In this document: piece by piece, positions 44,605 to 56,149 of the stretch
Layout of the letters: every line of letters starts with the position of its first letter
Numbering within the stretch: the first letter of the stretch is position 1
Source: Macrocystis pyrifera
Lineage: Eukaryota > Sar > Phaeophyceae > Laminariales > Laminariaceae
Assembly (NCBI GenBank): GCA_031763025.1
Contig: JASSKH010000032.1
Location: 2,931,001-2,995,000 of the forward strand
Reading direction: 5' to 3'
DNA length: 64,000 bases
Translations under genes and position numbers: made by a program
The notes under the pieces: generated by a model
The model's database searches: none
What the model saw: only the letters and a program-made list of their open reading frames with translations
What the model was told of the DNA's origin: nothing

Positions 44605-46689
44605 TAATGAAGAACACTGGCGTCCCAGGAGTCAGCCATGATGCGGCAGGGTGCTGTAGGTGAAAGTATACTTTGCGTTTCTGTGGGCTAGGCGCGCTGG
44701 TATTGACAGCGCGTTGTATGCAGACGTGTCACCCCGTGTGGTATTCATGTGCCAGCTCTATACGTATTTCCGAGAGTGCGAAGGGTATCGTCGTGTCCCG
44801 CGAGCACGCGCCTCTGACTCCGAGGCCGACGAAAAACAAATCTACACGGAAAAGCGCGGCTACTTGATATATTTCCCGTTCGCGCCATTGGCAACCGCAG
44901 CCTCATTTGTGGACAAACTATGAAAAGAATCACTACCGTTCGACACAGAGACACTCACTCATACCGCGATCGTGGCGAGGGAGTCCCAACATTTCTCGGG
45001 TGCCCAACAGAAACCGAGATCACGAAAAAAGAAACCATACGTCTTTGAGAAGTATTTCGGGCAGGACCCAAAGAACGCTGCCTCTGCGTAAGAAGTTACA
45101 TACCAGGTAGAAAATATATTTGTAAACTAATGTAGGAATGCTGTAAACCAATGCTGTGTAGTTCCGTAGTCGAGGTGAGCCTCGCCAGTCTTAGCGTGTT
45201 CGGCTTAAATGTGAACCCGCCTACGAGGGGAAGAAATAACAACCACCCAGATAGGAAGAGTACAGCAGTACATGTGAAAATCCCGTGGGTGGTTGCTATA
45301 TTTATATGTGTGTGTTTGCCGCCCGTTAAAGTTAAAGTATGGCCTGCAGCTCTGACCACTCATATAGGTTGTCAGAAAGACGAAGAAGACAAAGGCAAAG
45401 AAAACTATCGGTCGAGACCTCTGCAAGTACAGCCAGGAAATTTGCACCACACCATCCTTACCGTACATTAGGCTGCGCGTGTGGAGGAGGTTGAGAGCGG
45501 CGAAGAAAACAGACAAAAAAGATCACCCACATACATTGACACAAAGTGTGCGTAAGCAAAGGTAGACCCAAACCAGTATCAAGCAATCGTGAACCTCGGG
45601 AAAGCTACACCATACGTGAGCACCGCCGTGAACGACTAGTGCGCACTCGTATGAAACCTATGCGTTTTACAACCTACAAGGATGCAAAGAACGCTTCAGA
45701 CGCACAATGAGACTTCGTCGCCGACATTGCTATATTGGAGCTGCTGGAGAGTGCATTGATTCGCATGGACGGAAGACGAGACGTCAAATGAGATTATTTC
45801 TATAAATAGGCCCACTAACCAAACGATGAGTGCACCCGATCTGAACTGATGGCTTTAAACAGGGGTCTACAATTGCTAGCCTCGTATGCAATGCCGGAAA
45901 GTTCGCAAAACGCGCAACGTCAAGAACCTGCGGGAAATGGTAACGTACTACCGATGCGACATCGTCAACTTTATCAACGCGCCTGCAAACGAAGCAGGGG
46001 CATCGGCCCACGATCTGCGGTACGGGTCGTCCGGACGTCTGGACGAAGCTCATGTGTTCGAGGCAAGCGTGATCGGAGAGACAAGATGTCGGGTCGTGTC
46101 GTAGAGAACCCACTGTAGTCGTTGGTTGCCCGCTGGACAATCGACCGGGCGATCGACGGCCTGACTGGAGTTGTACGTGCCTATGCCCTCGCTAGAGTTT
46201 TACCTTAACTATACTATTCTGCTCATGCTGCCGCTGCTGTCGTTGCTTCGGCTGCTATCGTTGGTCTAGGCTTCAAGATATTTCAGGTGCGCATGCCGAT
46301 GTTGAATTCGCCTGAACCACGGAGTAACCGCTTTGAACAAAACCATGACTGCAAGTCAGTCGTGGCCATAGCCCAAGGGAATCTGCGACCTATATACCGA
46401 TAGGTTCTACACTAAAACACGTCGAATGTACGGTGGACGGCTATCGGTTTGCTCAAAGGGCTTGATCACGAGGCTAGCGAAAGGCGTGTCCCCCTGGCAC
46501 CTAAGAAATGACCGTCAAGACATCAGAATAGCGGGGTGACCATATTTTAATTTGGTACGCATGGAAGACGTGACGTTGTCGACGCCCACGCAGAAACGAT
46601 CGGCGCTCACTGCGCCACCAGCGCAATGGGCGCCGTGTTGGACCTATGCGCCGGATCGTCCGTTTGGTGAGGGTTTGCATATTTAGGCT
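44605..46689. other. Intergenic, no gene recognised
   Basis: Short frames only. 45886-46104 plus reads a basic 72-residue peptide without motif. Confidence 0.45.
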
Positions 46690-47335
46690 GTTTCCTATGC
46701 GAGCTTCACATTGGTTTTTTCGATCTCGAAAATGAATGCCCCTGATTTTGCAGCCCGAATACGCAAAATCCTGCTGGAAACTGTTCGATTTGAGAAGCCG
46801 AAGACCAAGTTGTCGGATTTTGAGCGAAACTCCGACGACTTGTGTCATCACATTTTTCAAATAAAAAGTGGCATGATCTCTAAATTCAAGCTGTTATCCT
46901 CGACAGCAAACAGCAGCAGAACCATCGATGAGTTGGATGGTGACACAGCTGTATAGCGACGTTGCTTCGCGTCCGACGCGCGGTCGGCGGGCGGCGCGTC
47001 TCTGCGTGGCCAGACTACAGTCGACTAGCGCGGGCTCGGGCCTAGAGACCAAGAGAAGCGCACTCGGCGCGCACCTCTCCGTGGATACGTACTCGTTGAC
47101 TACACTGTTGAACAGTAGCAGCAGCAACAATCAGTCACATTGTTTTTAAACACAAAATTCCAAGGCTGGTTGACTCTAGCGCACTCGCCACGTCTCTTCG
47201 CCGCCAGACAAGAAGCAGTCAGTCTCGGCTCGGACGCTTGGGTCCTACGCGTAGTGCAGCCCACCCAGCGCGTCTCTTCGCGGCGCCAGACCACAACAAC
47301 AGCAGTTGGTCTCGGTGTTTGCTCGAATATCTGCA
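46690..47335 (+). repeat. Dispersed repeat family C, copy 2
   Basis: It matches 38640-39315 in direct orientation. The flank at 47370-47460, read on the minus strand, loosely mirrors 46735-46790 (gattttgcagcccgaatac against ggttttgacccgattgcat), which could be terminal inverted repeats of a transposon of about 0.77 kb. Confidence 0.78.
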
Positions 47336-48900
47336 CGCACAATAAATCAGATTTTTCCGCATATGAAGACTGTTTGGAGTTGCCAAGTTCACACCTGAAA
47401 ATGCAATCGGGTCAAAACCTGAATCTCAAAAATCGAAACGCATGTAAAAAAAGCCTTACGAAACCCCGTCTTCAATCTCCGTAGCGGCAGGAAATTCGTG
47501 TGGAGGCCTTTGCCACATCCTGATCTTATCACGGATGGATGTAGACTCTTTTCGGAAAGGTATGAAGGAACACGACATATGAAGGACGCATTTCTTCTTC
47601 ACGCGCGCTACAGGATGTTTCGAACCCGATACACACCGGACATACCGCGACACAAGCAACATGCCGATGATGAGGACTCGGTCACTCAGCATCGCCCGAG
47701 GGTGTATCCGTCGGACGCATGCACTCAGAAAATCGTGGGGCGTGAAAGGGAAATCGCACGTTTGGCGCTATTAGCACGTAAAGAGAGAGAACCACAGGGT
47801 AATCACACAGGCCATAAAAGAGTTGATTGAAATGTACCAGCCAAGGTGGTAGAGTCCGGGCTAGTCAATACTGTAGTGCCCGGGAAGATGGGAGAACCAC
47901 TCATTTACGGATGCTACTTATTTCCGCAGGCACACAGTTGTGTGCTGATCGCCGTAACAGGGAAGTACAGAATACTGATAGGTAGTTTTTCATCGATACA
48001 AGACAATGAGAGGGGTGGGAGGGCGGCGGAGTTGGTACGTAGATTCCAGCGAGGAATGCTGTAGAAAAAACGTCTCCTCCAGTTTCGAAGTACTGACTCC
48101 ATGAAGAACGTCCGATCATACGTGGCGGAGAGGAACGGACAACAAAAAATGCATCATAAAGCTATCACGAGGACCGTTGACGTCGAGCAGTATGCAGGAA
48201 ACAGCGAGATCGCCACATTGCGAAAATGTCGCTCTTGAATAGATACTCACGTTACAGGGAGCCTCCAACCATTACGGTGGGAGGTCGAGTGTTGCACAAA
48301 CCACGGGAAATGCAGGCAGAACACATCAAAACACTGAGCGACCATCGTTGGACGCGTTGAGTGTAGCAAAGCGCTCGAGCGAAAGAAAATCACCCAGTAC
48401 TAGATGACCCGGTCCGAGCAACGGTAAACAGGTTGCGCGAAGAAACGCAATGGTCGGGAGAAGGACGTGAGGCAAACCTTGACCAAACGATCGACAGCGT
48501 ACTGCACAGTAGTCCGGGGTGGAAGAAAATCGCTGAGAAACCCGTGCGATCGTTCGCCGCTCTTCAAAACCCATCCCATCAAACACTGGGCGAACACGAA
48601 CGGAAGGGCCGGGCAGGGAATGTCACCGCTCATATTATTGTAGCAATCGCTATGTCAGTCGCGCAAAACAAAACAGAGGTAGAGGCGGTTGTGGGCAGGA
48701 CTACTCTCGCAGCGGAGGGTCGTACTTGCAAGCCAAGTATCGAGCCACCTCCAACACTTCCTGGTAGGGAAAAACTGTTTGAGACTAAAATAATGCTACA
48801 ACATGTACCTACCGGGACATTTAGTCTCGAATGTTGTTCACTTCTGCACCGCGGTACAATACTCATTTAAGGAGAAGCGATGCATCAAGCGTCTACTTCC
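47336..48900. other. Intergenic, downstream of lipase
   Basis: Frames 47498-47830 and 48433-48870 on the plus strand are open for 110-145 codons without recognisable motifs. Confidence 0.45.
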
Positions 48901-48910
48901 AATATATTGC

Positions 48911-49833
48911 TTAGTCCCCTCCGCCAGTCTCTCTTCCGGGTACACGCCCGAATGCAATACCAGCCCCCGCTTCACGCGCGATTTTGTCTAGTCTCGCCAG
49001 GTAAGACTTCTTCATACCGTGCTGCTTAATCCCCAGAACAATATTTTCGCCGGCGAAGTTTTCCTTTTGGCCCAGAAGGAGATAGTAAAAGCGTATACGG
49101 TCGTGCTTACGACGCGTTCGTTCAGACATGCCGTCTCGCTCTGTTAGTCTGATCGGGATGCCCGGGTTCCGGAGATATGGCGAAAGTATCCGCGGGACTA
49201 TGTCGAAACCGTATTTCACGCGGAACGTTCGGCCCTTGAGCACCGGATGAGCACGGTATCGTGAGACTGCCGCACTGTCGAACAAGCTGGGGCTGCCAAA
49301 AGTGTATACCCCATCGATGCGTTCGACCCTGAGTTCTTGGACCAGTCTTGCAGCTGTGATAATCGCCATTGCTCCGCCAAGCGAGTGTCCTCCAATCCAC
49401 ACGCTACGGTCCTGCTGATGCCCTCCTTGAGCTCCTTGGAAATATTCCAGCGTTTGAAGATCCGGCCAAAGGCTATCCTGGGCATCGAAGAATCCTCGGT
49501 GCACGTTGCTCTGTGGAACTCGAACGTCGTTGGAAATGGGAAATGACTTGTAACCCAGCTTGAAGTTTTGGAGCCAATTCGTCCATGATGCTGTGCCCCG
49601 GAAGACGATGAAAATGTCGCTTGCACTCTCAACGATAATAGCGACATTATCCGCTCTCCTATCGGCTACGGGGCTGTGGAAATACTTAACAACAAGCTTG
49701 TCGTCGGGTATCCATTTCCTGCATTTCTCAGCCGCCAGTGCTTTTTCTTGTTCGTCGGGCTCGTCCGGAATATCATATGCGAGCTGGGACAGGTGCCCCA
49801 TTATGGCCGCTATCCTCCACTTGAATGAGACTC
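48911..49833 (-). CDS. Class 3 lipase (fungal lipase-like), last exon
   Basis: Alpha/beta hydrolase of the lipase 3 family, expected to hydrolyse acylglycerol esters. The minus-strand frame ends at TAA 48911-48913 and shows FIVFRGTASWTNWLQNFKLG (oxyanion region), WIGGHSLGGAMAI (Ser nucleophile in GHSLGG), YTFGSPSLFD, DIVPRI (candidate acidic region), and KQHGMKKSYLARL, whose His fits the third catalytic position. The first ATG (49801) gives 296 residues, but the frame stays open upstream as VSFKWRIAAIMGHLSQL to a good 3' splice site (pyrimidine-rich, then acag|ga at 49833). The paralogue at 28895-29604 keeps that extension, so the real protein probably starts in an unidentified upstream exon. 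No stop or frameshift seen. Confidence 0.9.
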
Positions 49834-50151
49834 CTGTACGTTAGTTGCAAAAGCAAAGGTGTAGATAGCGTCACACTTCAAACCAGCATCACTCGCAATA
49901 TGCTGTTCACAGTGCTTTAAACTGAACAACTACTACAGGACGTACCCTATCCTATAAACAGCTGTCCTGAAACATCGAGCACGCAGAGAGCGCGCAACAC
50001 AATATCTACAGATGCCCGCGAAATGTACTGCTGTAGAGGCGCTATGGCGTCGTGCCTGCCCCTCTGGAGAGGGTAATACAGCCCACAGGCACTATCAGGA
50101 TATGGGTTAAACTAGATCAGGCTGGATGTCTTTATCGGCAATGGGCATATT
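49834..50151. other. Candidate intron/upstream region of the lipase
   Basis: On the minus strand this precedes the lipase exon. No further lipase-like exon was recognised before the MITE at 50152. Confidence 0.35.
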
Positions 50152-50269
50152 TTATTACGGGGGGCCATCGCAAATAAGACCGAAAATTGTTAGTAAAAAT
50201 AAGTAAATATGTACCAGGTAGGCTTTTATATACGCCATAGGTCCTATTAACTATGGACCCCCGTGATAG
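50152..50269. mobile_element. Palindromic MITE, copy 3
   Basis: The ends ttattacggggggccat and ctatggacccccgtgatag match copies 1 and 2. The body is 118 bp because of a small insertion around taccaggtaggct. It sits about 320 bp upstream of the lipase exon. Confidence 0.85.
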
Positions 50270-52997
50270 TGTTCGCTATCATTTTTTTATCCTCCGGCGC
50301 ACTGGTAAAAAAAAACTTAATGTGCTGTAGCTGGTCAGGTCTAGAAATCTGGAGATCCAACTTGACTGGAGCGTTCTTGCTATGCATGTACTGTAGGCAT
50401 CGTCAGCGTATTCGCTGTGCAGGGTGTACCATATCTTGGCGGCACCAGCGTTGCACGCTACGAGGTCTGCCTGCTACACACGCGGGACCATGTACGAAAT
50501 TACGAGCACGGCTAACAAAACGTAACCGATCGCAAAGAACGAACGAGTTTACAACATCATAAAATGTGTCTGGCTTGCCGAGCTCCACAGAAAACCTGTA
50601 GCGCGAAAGCTCGACAAACAGACGAATATGTACCTTGTAATGAGAAGCCAATTTGGACGCGTGCTCGAAAGGGCGTCTCTCCGTAAGATCGAGAGTGGGT
50701 CTTGTGTGCCGTGGTCGGCTGTGTGATGCAAAAACGGGTTGAGGAGAAAACTGTTTCTTTCCGAGTGTGCACGTGTGTGACTCAGTGAGTGTGTTCGGTG
50801 AAATTTATGCCTCGCAGTGAGACCAAAGCACAGGTGATTTCGACGCCGACGATGCCTATGGAGGCCCTATTTGATATTTGTACCTCCATCTTCCTCTGTT
50901 CGCGTAGAAATCCGCGTTGGGTTCATCAATCTCTGTCGTGGTCGGTGCACGAACTACCACGGGAGACTTCGGTCTTAACTGGGATTTGAAGCATGCACCA
51001 CAGGCGCCAGAGAGTACGGCAGCGGTGCTGAGCTGGTGACTTGGCGCTTCCGAACTCCAGCAACAAAAATCTCCTCCCAAAACAAGGACGCAGAGTCTCC
51101 CAGCTATATCAAATGCAACCGAGGCCTCGAGGGGTAGAATTCGCAGGATGGTGGTGCTGTTCCTGTATTCCGCGTTTGCAGGCAGAAGGAGCACGCCGGT
51201 ACCCACAACACGGTACGTGTGTGGGTTCGCTATATGTCTGTTGACTCAAAATCAGGGATGCGGGGACGTACGTATGTCAACGAAAAATATGGTTGATAAC
51301 CACCAGATCCAATCCCCCAGCACCTGGTACCAGGTAGGTAGCATACTACTGATGGTTGGTATTAATGCTGGTGTACAGCAGCAGTGGTCTTCGTTGTTGC
51401 CATTAATACCTCGTACCAGGTAGGTAATAAGACCTGAAGAAGACAATACTCAATATATATACCCCTCCCATGCAATTTGATTCTTGGTTCGTATTTCGTG
51501 CTGTGTCGTAGCTGTTTACTGTTGGTGATCCTTGCTTACACTCATCGCGGGGTGTTTTCGTCGCTTTTGTTGTTGTTGCGTGTTTTTCAGTGTTTCCCTC
51601 GGCCTCTCCGCTATGTTGTTGGTGAGTTTGGTTGTTGACTTGTATTCACTTGTTGTTGTCGTCGACTATTTGTTGGCGCTTGTGCTGTTGTTATTATGAG
51701 TGTTTTTCACGTAGTGATATGGCCTGTACACCACGCCCCCCTCTCGCCGCCCGACTACCCACCGACCCACCTACCCACCCACCGATCATATAAGGTTTAG
51801 GCCCTGACGCGCATCAAAAAGCAATTGACTGTTGATGGTGGGTAGTGATCTCGTGGTTGTTGCATCGACCAGCTCACGCAGCAACCGACGCACCCAGCAA
51901 CTCACTTATCCACCAACGGATACCCACAGTCATCATACAAGGCTTTTGCGTCGACGCTCGTCGCTCAATAGTGAAAGCGATCCCAAGAGTACTGCTGGAA
52001 CACAAGTAATAATAGAAGAACTGCCAACGCAGTACGAGCAAAATGGAATTCGGAGTTTGACTGACACAAAGCGTCCATGACACTCCTCATTCTCACCGTC
52101 TTTTGCCGCAAGTGTGACTGAGTGCGGCACATGTTCGAGTACCTTAGGAATTCGTTTTGATGGTACGGGATATCCACTGGGCTGCATAACTTCGGTTTTG
52201 TGAAGTTTGCGCCATCGGACTCCCTTTTTTTATATAGGATGCCAAGCGTTTCGCTCAACAACCAACTAGAGCGCTAGATCTTGTGTAGGCTACATTTTTC
52301 GTTTTCCCGTCCTGTAGATAAGATGGATCCTTCCCAGCGACATCACCCGTAATTTTGTAGAGTTCGGTAGTTTGTAGAGTTCAGAGCGATGGAATACCAT
52401 AAGTTGCCGTACCCAATGGTTTGCGTGGGAAGAGGATCGGCTTCAAAATACACAGTGTGGGGTTGCCGAAAACATGGTATAGCTGTTTTCAAGATCTGAA
52501 GCGAGTTGAGCTTCCTCAACTTCACGCTTATCCATGTGAAATCGCACTTGTGGCGGAATTTGATGAGGAATAGGCAGATTAAGCCATCACATTTCTCTGG
52601 AAAGCTTAAGTTGCGAAACGTTTTCACGAAGGCCATTGGCCGAGAGAGTTTCAAGAAACGTCGCTGCATTCATATATGGATATCGCAATGTGTCGTCTGG
52701 GCGGTTCGTGGTTGTTGTTTTAACTTGTGTTGTCGAGTTTTTCCGGTTGATCTGGCGTCAGGGAAGGTGTTCAATATTGCTTGCCTCCTCGAACAGGCTA
52801 TCACAGACTTTCGTTTGCCTTCGGAGTACGCCAGAGATTGCGGACGAGAGACGACTTACGCCAAAAACAGTTTTTCATTGGGCAGATTCACGTATTGGGC
52901 CAATTCATTAACGTGGCTGACAAGGCATTGAACATTCCTTCGCGCGTGCACGAAGCGTGTTGGCAGGTATGCTGCCTCACGCTTGGTGCGAACACAT
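50270..52997. other. Intergenic, no gene recognised
   Basis: Contains two occurrences of taccaggtaggta (near 51329 and 51413) and a T/G-rich patch (51480-51720). No coding or RNA feature is supported. Confidence 0.45.
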
Positions 52998-53255
52998 GAC
53001 GGCCAGACGCATTAACGACCAAACGTTACCTTGTTTAAGCGCCTGTACCTGGCGAATAGACCCGGTTATTGAAACGTCTAGTAGCCTAGCAGGTAGAAAA
53101 AGTTCATTCTAATGAAAGCGGCGCGTGCACTCAGCAGATTCGTGGGTATACTGCTTAACACGTGTTGCAAACGCTCGACGGCCAGTCACGTTAACGACCA
53201 GCGCTAATTTATCAAGGGCCTGTACTCGGCGAATAGACATGGATATTTAACAATC
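52998..53255 (+). repeat. Diverged tandem duplication, period about 179 bp
   Basis: gacggccag...ttaacgacca and cctgtac...ggcgaatagac occur at 52998 and again at 53177 in the same order, with clear divergence. Confidence 0.7.
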
Positions 53256-53812
53256 CCCTGTTGAAACAAGAATGGGTGTGCGCACTTATCACCAGTGTTG
53301 ATCAATCTCCATTGTGTGTTGGACCGTGTACGACTCTTTCCTTGGGTAGCAAATACCAGGGTGAAACTAGATCGAAAAATTATGTACAACGGCCGAAAAA
53401 TGGTTCGTGTATTTTAGACAGCTCAGACATAGCCTGAGCTCCTTGCGTCACCTGCTGAGTTGTGTAGGCAATTACATACTTGACATTCGATATACATTTA
53501 TGGCAATCTGCTCATGCATCCTTTACTTTCCCCTCGACGGTTTCCGGACTGCAGAATGGGAGGGAGTGATTAAAGTAGTAGTAGATCTTCTACGTATTGC
53601 TACGTAGGTCTCAGGCTGAAAGTGGCCATTGCGGTAAGCCTCACAACGGTTTCGCCGACTAACGGTGGCATACTTCAATCTAGCCACAGACATAATGTGG
53701 CAGCGTTTGACCTAGACCGTGAGGGCATGATGAGCGTCTTCAGGTGACGCTAGTAGTGTGTATAGCATTGCTAAACTCCCTTAGCATTGCAGTGCACAGA
53801 TTTGACACACAC

Positions 53813-54164
53813 CTTGGCACACCTCCACTGTTGGGGTTTGGATGGCAACTTTTCGTTGCGCCTCACTACGAACCAGTCGAGATAGACGCAAGAGCTCAAA
53901 GAAAACGTTATCCACGTCAGCATAAGTAGAAGCGGTTGCCGTAGGTCGCCACCAGAATTGTCCAGCCGAGCCAAGACTCGTCTCGCCAGTTTCTCGCGAA
54001 CGGTACAATTCGACCAAACGAGACAGTAGGTCCTCATCTTTACGGAGGATATTAGCAAGGCCATCAACAGCCACTTCACGCAAAGCTTGAACCCCGCCAG
54101 GGTCTCTTCCTTCGGAGTCCAGGCGGTGCTTGTCGAGGAAACCCTTCGCTTCCACCAGCCAATC
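53813..54164 (-). CDS. Candidate internal exon of an unknown gene
   Basis: The minus strand has cgttttcag|gattgg at 54164 (3' splice site) and tgccaag|gtgtgtg at 53813 (5' splice site). Between them one frame is open and reads DWLVEAKGFLDKHRLDSEGR, VQALREVAVDGLANILRKDE and NVFFELLRLSRLVRSEAQRK. It is a Leu/Arg/Glu-rich, probably helical protein segment of 117 codons with no family I can name. Neighbouring exons were not identified. Confidence 0.45.
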
Positions 54165-54310
54165 CTGAAAACGATAGAAATACGCATGCACAGATGTTGT
54201 AGGGTGTGTGTATGTGAATTTATGTCAGCAGAGCAGAGTAATGCCGACTACAGATCGACCGGCGTGCGTAGAACAGCAGGTACACGCGAGTAGATGAATT
54301 CGCGTAGATA

Positions 54311-54392
54311 AATTCAACGAGTTCCCCATACACTACAGACTACATTCCTTAAATTCAACGAGTTCTCCATACACTACAGACTATACTCCTTA
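54311..54392 (+). repeat. 41-bp tandem duplication
   Basis: Two adjacent 41-bp units start aattcaacgagtt at 54311 and 54352, differing at a few positions. Confidence 0.9.
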
Positions 54393-54879
54393 GTTTTGAC
54401 TCGCCTTGTTGACATCAGACACCATGTGCACTTATGCAGCGCGTACATACGGGCTGAATGAAGTCAGATATATCTCGGGACTGCGAGTGAAGCAACAAAA
54501 GCCCAACATTGCTCTATTCTGTAATTGAGCGCGATGGAATGTTTTTCAGAAGCAAGGTGTGACGAACCAGTGGTAGATGCGAGGCATACTCGTTGTGCCC
54601 TAGGTTTTCGATTAAATCAACGAGGCGTGAATTTGACGACTCTTGGGACAGGTACTGTGGTATCCCATGCTAAGTGAGTCTTGTGTGCAGATTCTGGTCG
54701 GCAGCCACGTGTGTAGGTTGCTTAGGAACAGAAAAACAACTCATCTGTTGCTTAATCTGGTCGCGAAGGAGATTAAACCCACGGGCCTCACATAAACCTC
54801 GACCTTGACATCACCAATGCGTTGCTAACACCTAGAAAACAGGTAAAATCCGAGGATTGAAGGTGTTTCAAAGCAATAC

Positions 54880-55110
54880 CACAACACTAGCCCACTCCGA
54901 GATGAGCCTTCCTTGCAGAAATGGGGAAACTCCGCGAAAATACGATTCCACGAACAAGACCATGGGCCGAAGATGCGGCTCGTCAAAACCCACTGCAACA
55001 CCTCAGAACGGTGAGTCTTCAAAGCCGATGAAGAATACCAAGACAAAGGGAGAGAAAAGCAGCCTATCTCCACGGGAAAGGAGAAATATCAACAAACCCA
55101 ACCGCCGTAT
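54880..55110 (-). mobile_element. Relic 3' end of a gypsy element related to element 3
   Basis: On the minus strand cagtgggttttgacgagccgcatcttcgg and gagtgggctagtgttgtggtattgc correspond to 14945-15068 of element 3, including the LTR start TGTT. The LTR body beyond (to about 54800) is only weakly similar, so this is a related but distinct subfamily. Confidence 0.65.
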
Positions 55111-55323
55111 TGCAAGCTGGGTGGGATCGGGGTGAGCGTGTAGATATACAACAACCCTAGCGAAGAGAAACGAGGCGAAGTGCGATCGTCGAACCAGAGA
55201 ACACAACGATTGACATAGACCTGGGCCATAGTAGTAGTTTGCGCTGCCAATTGACCCAGATCGTCCCCGCTTCTCCGTCCTGCAGCCTCTGAACTACGTC
55301 CTGGCCCGACTACTTCCTCCGCC

Positions 55324-56149
55324 ATGATGGCCGGTTTAGGCCCATCCCCTACGTCGACGCAGCTCAGGTATCCAACACGGCGCTCCACCAAACCAGCCGA
55401 CGACAACGCCTGCCTACTACAGGCCATCATGCGCAACGCAACTCGGTCGGTTGCTTTAAACGATAGAGTACCAGAACGGTTGAATAGCACCCGCGCCCTC
55501 CTGCTGGAGCTGGCGGATGATGTAATCCTATCAGTACAGAGCACATGCGAACTGGTGGAGAACGATTCTTGGCAGACCCAACCTTGGGTGTGTACCCGAA
55601 GGCTTCCCCACGGCTGTGCTTTGGCCCACCTCGTAAGACGTCAAGGACTTTCCATCGGAGAAGTGGTGCGAGCAAGTGTAAGGCCGGCCACGGAGGCTCC
55701 CACCCGCGCTCAGGAGAAGGAGGGCTCTAAAATGACCGGGGCGCGGCAGCCGCAGTGATAGAGGCACCCACCGGTTCTCACGAGGAGGAGGCGGTTCGGG
55801 AGGTGGTACCAACGGTCGGCGTAGCGGGCCCGCCGGAAAAGGGAGCCGCGGGAAGGGCCGACACGGCCTCTTCAATTGGCGGTTAAGGGGGCGCTGGGAC
55901 CACATGCAGAAAGGCGATAACTGTGCTGATAGTTCCAGCTCCTTGGGGGGCAACGAAGAGGGAGCTGTCCACCCTGAGTTTACTTTCGTGAGGGACAAGA
56001 GGCAAAATTGTCCCTTCTTTTGTCAACACAGCACGTCCGCAGATTACCAAGCTTCGGAGACCTCACCAAACCTATCTTACGTCGCCCGCGCTCGACGATC
56101 TGCGAAAGACGCCGGCGCCACAACTGCTAGCGCCAAGTCACCGTTGTAA
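55324..56149 (+). pseudogene. Gag-like ORF with RGG-rich tail, one frame change
   Basis: The first part (55324-55758) reads a helical segment LNDRVPERLNSTRALLLELA then LVENDSWQTQPWVCTRRLPH. After a frame change between 55733 and 55758 the frame continues as GTHRFSRGGGGSGGGTNGR and KGSRGKGRHGLFNWRLRGRW, then HPEFTFVRDKRQNCPFFCQ, to a stop near 56149. An RGG/RG-rich tail after a helical domain is typical of retroelement Gag or other RNA-binding proteins. I cannot name the family and no pol follows, so this is a tentative Gag of a truncated element. Confidence 0.45.

Noticed and set aside
54880..55110. Solo LTR call
   Set aside because: Mostly internal 3' sequence is preserved and the LTR body is only weakly similar, so it is a relic 3' end rather than a solo LTR.
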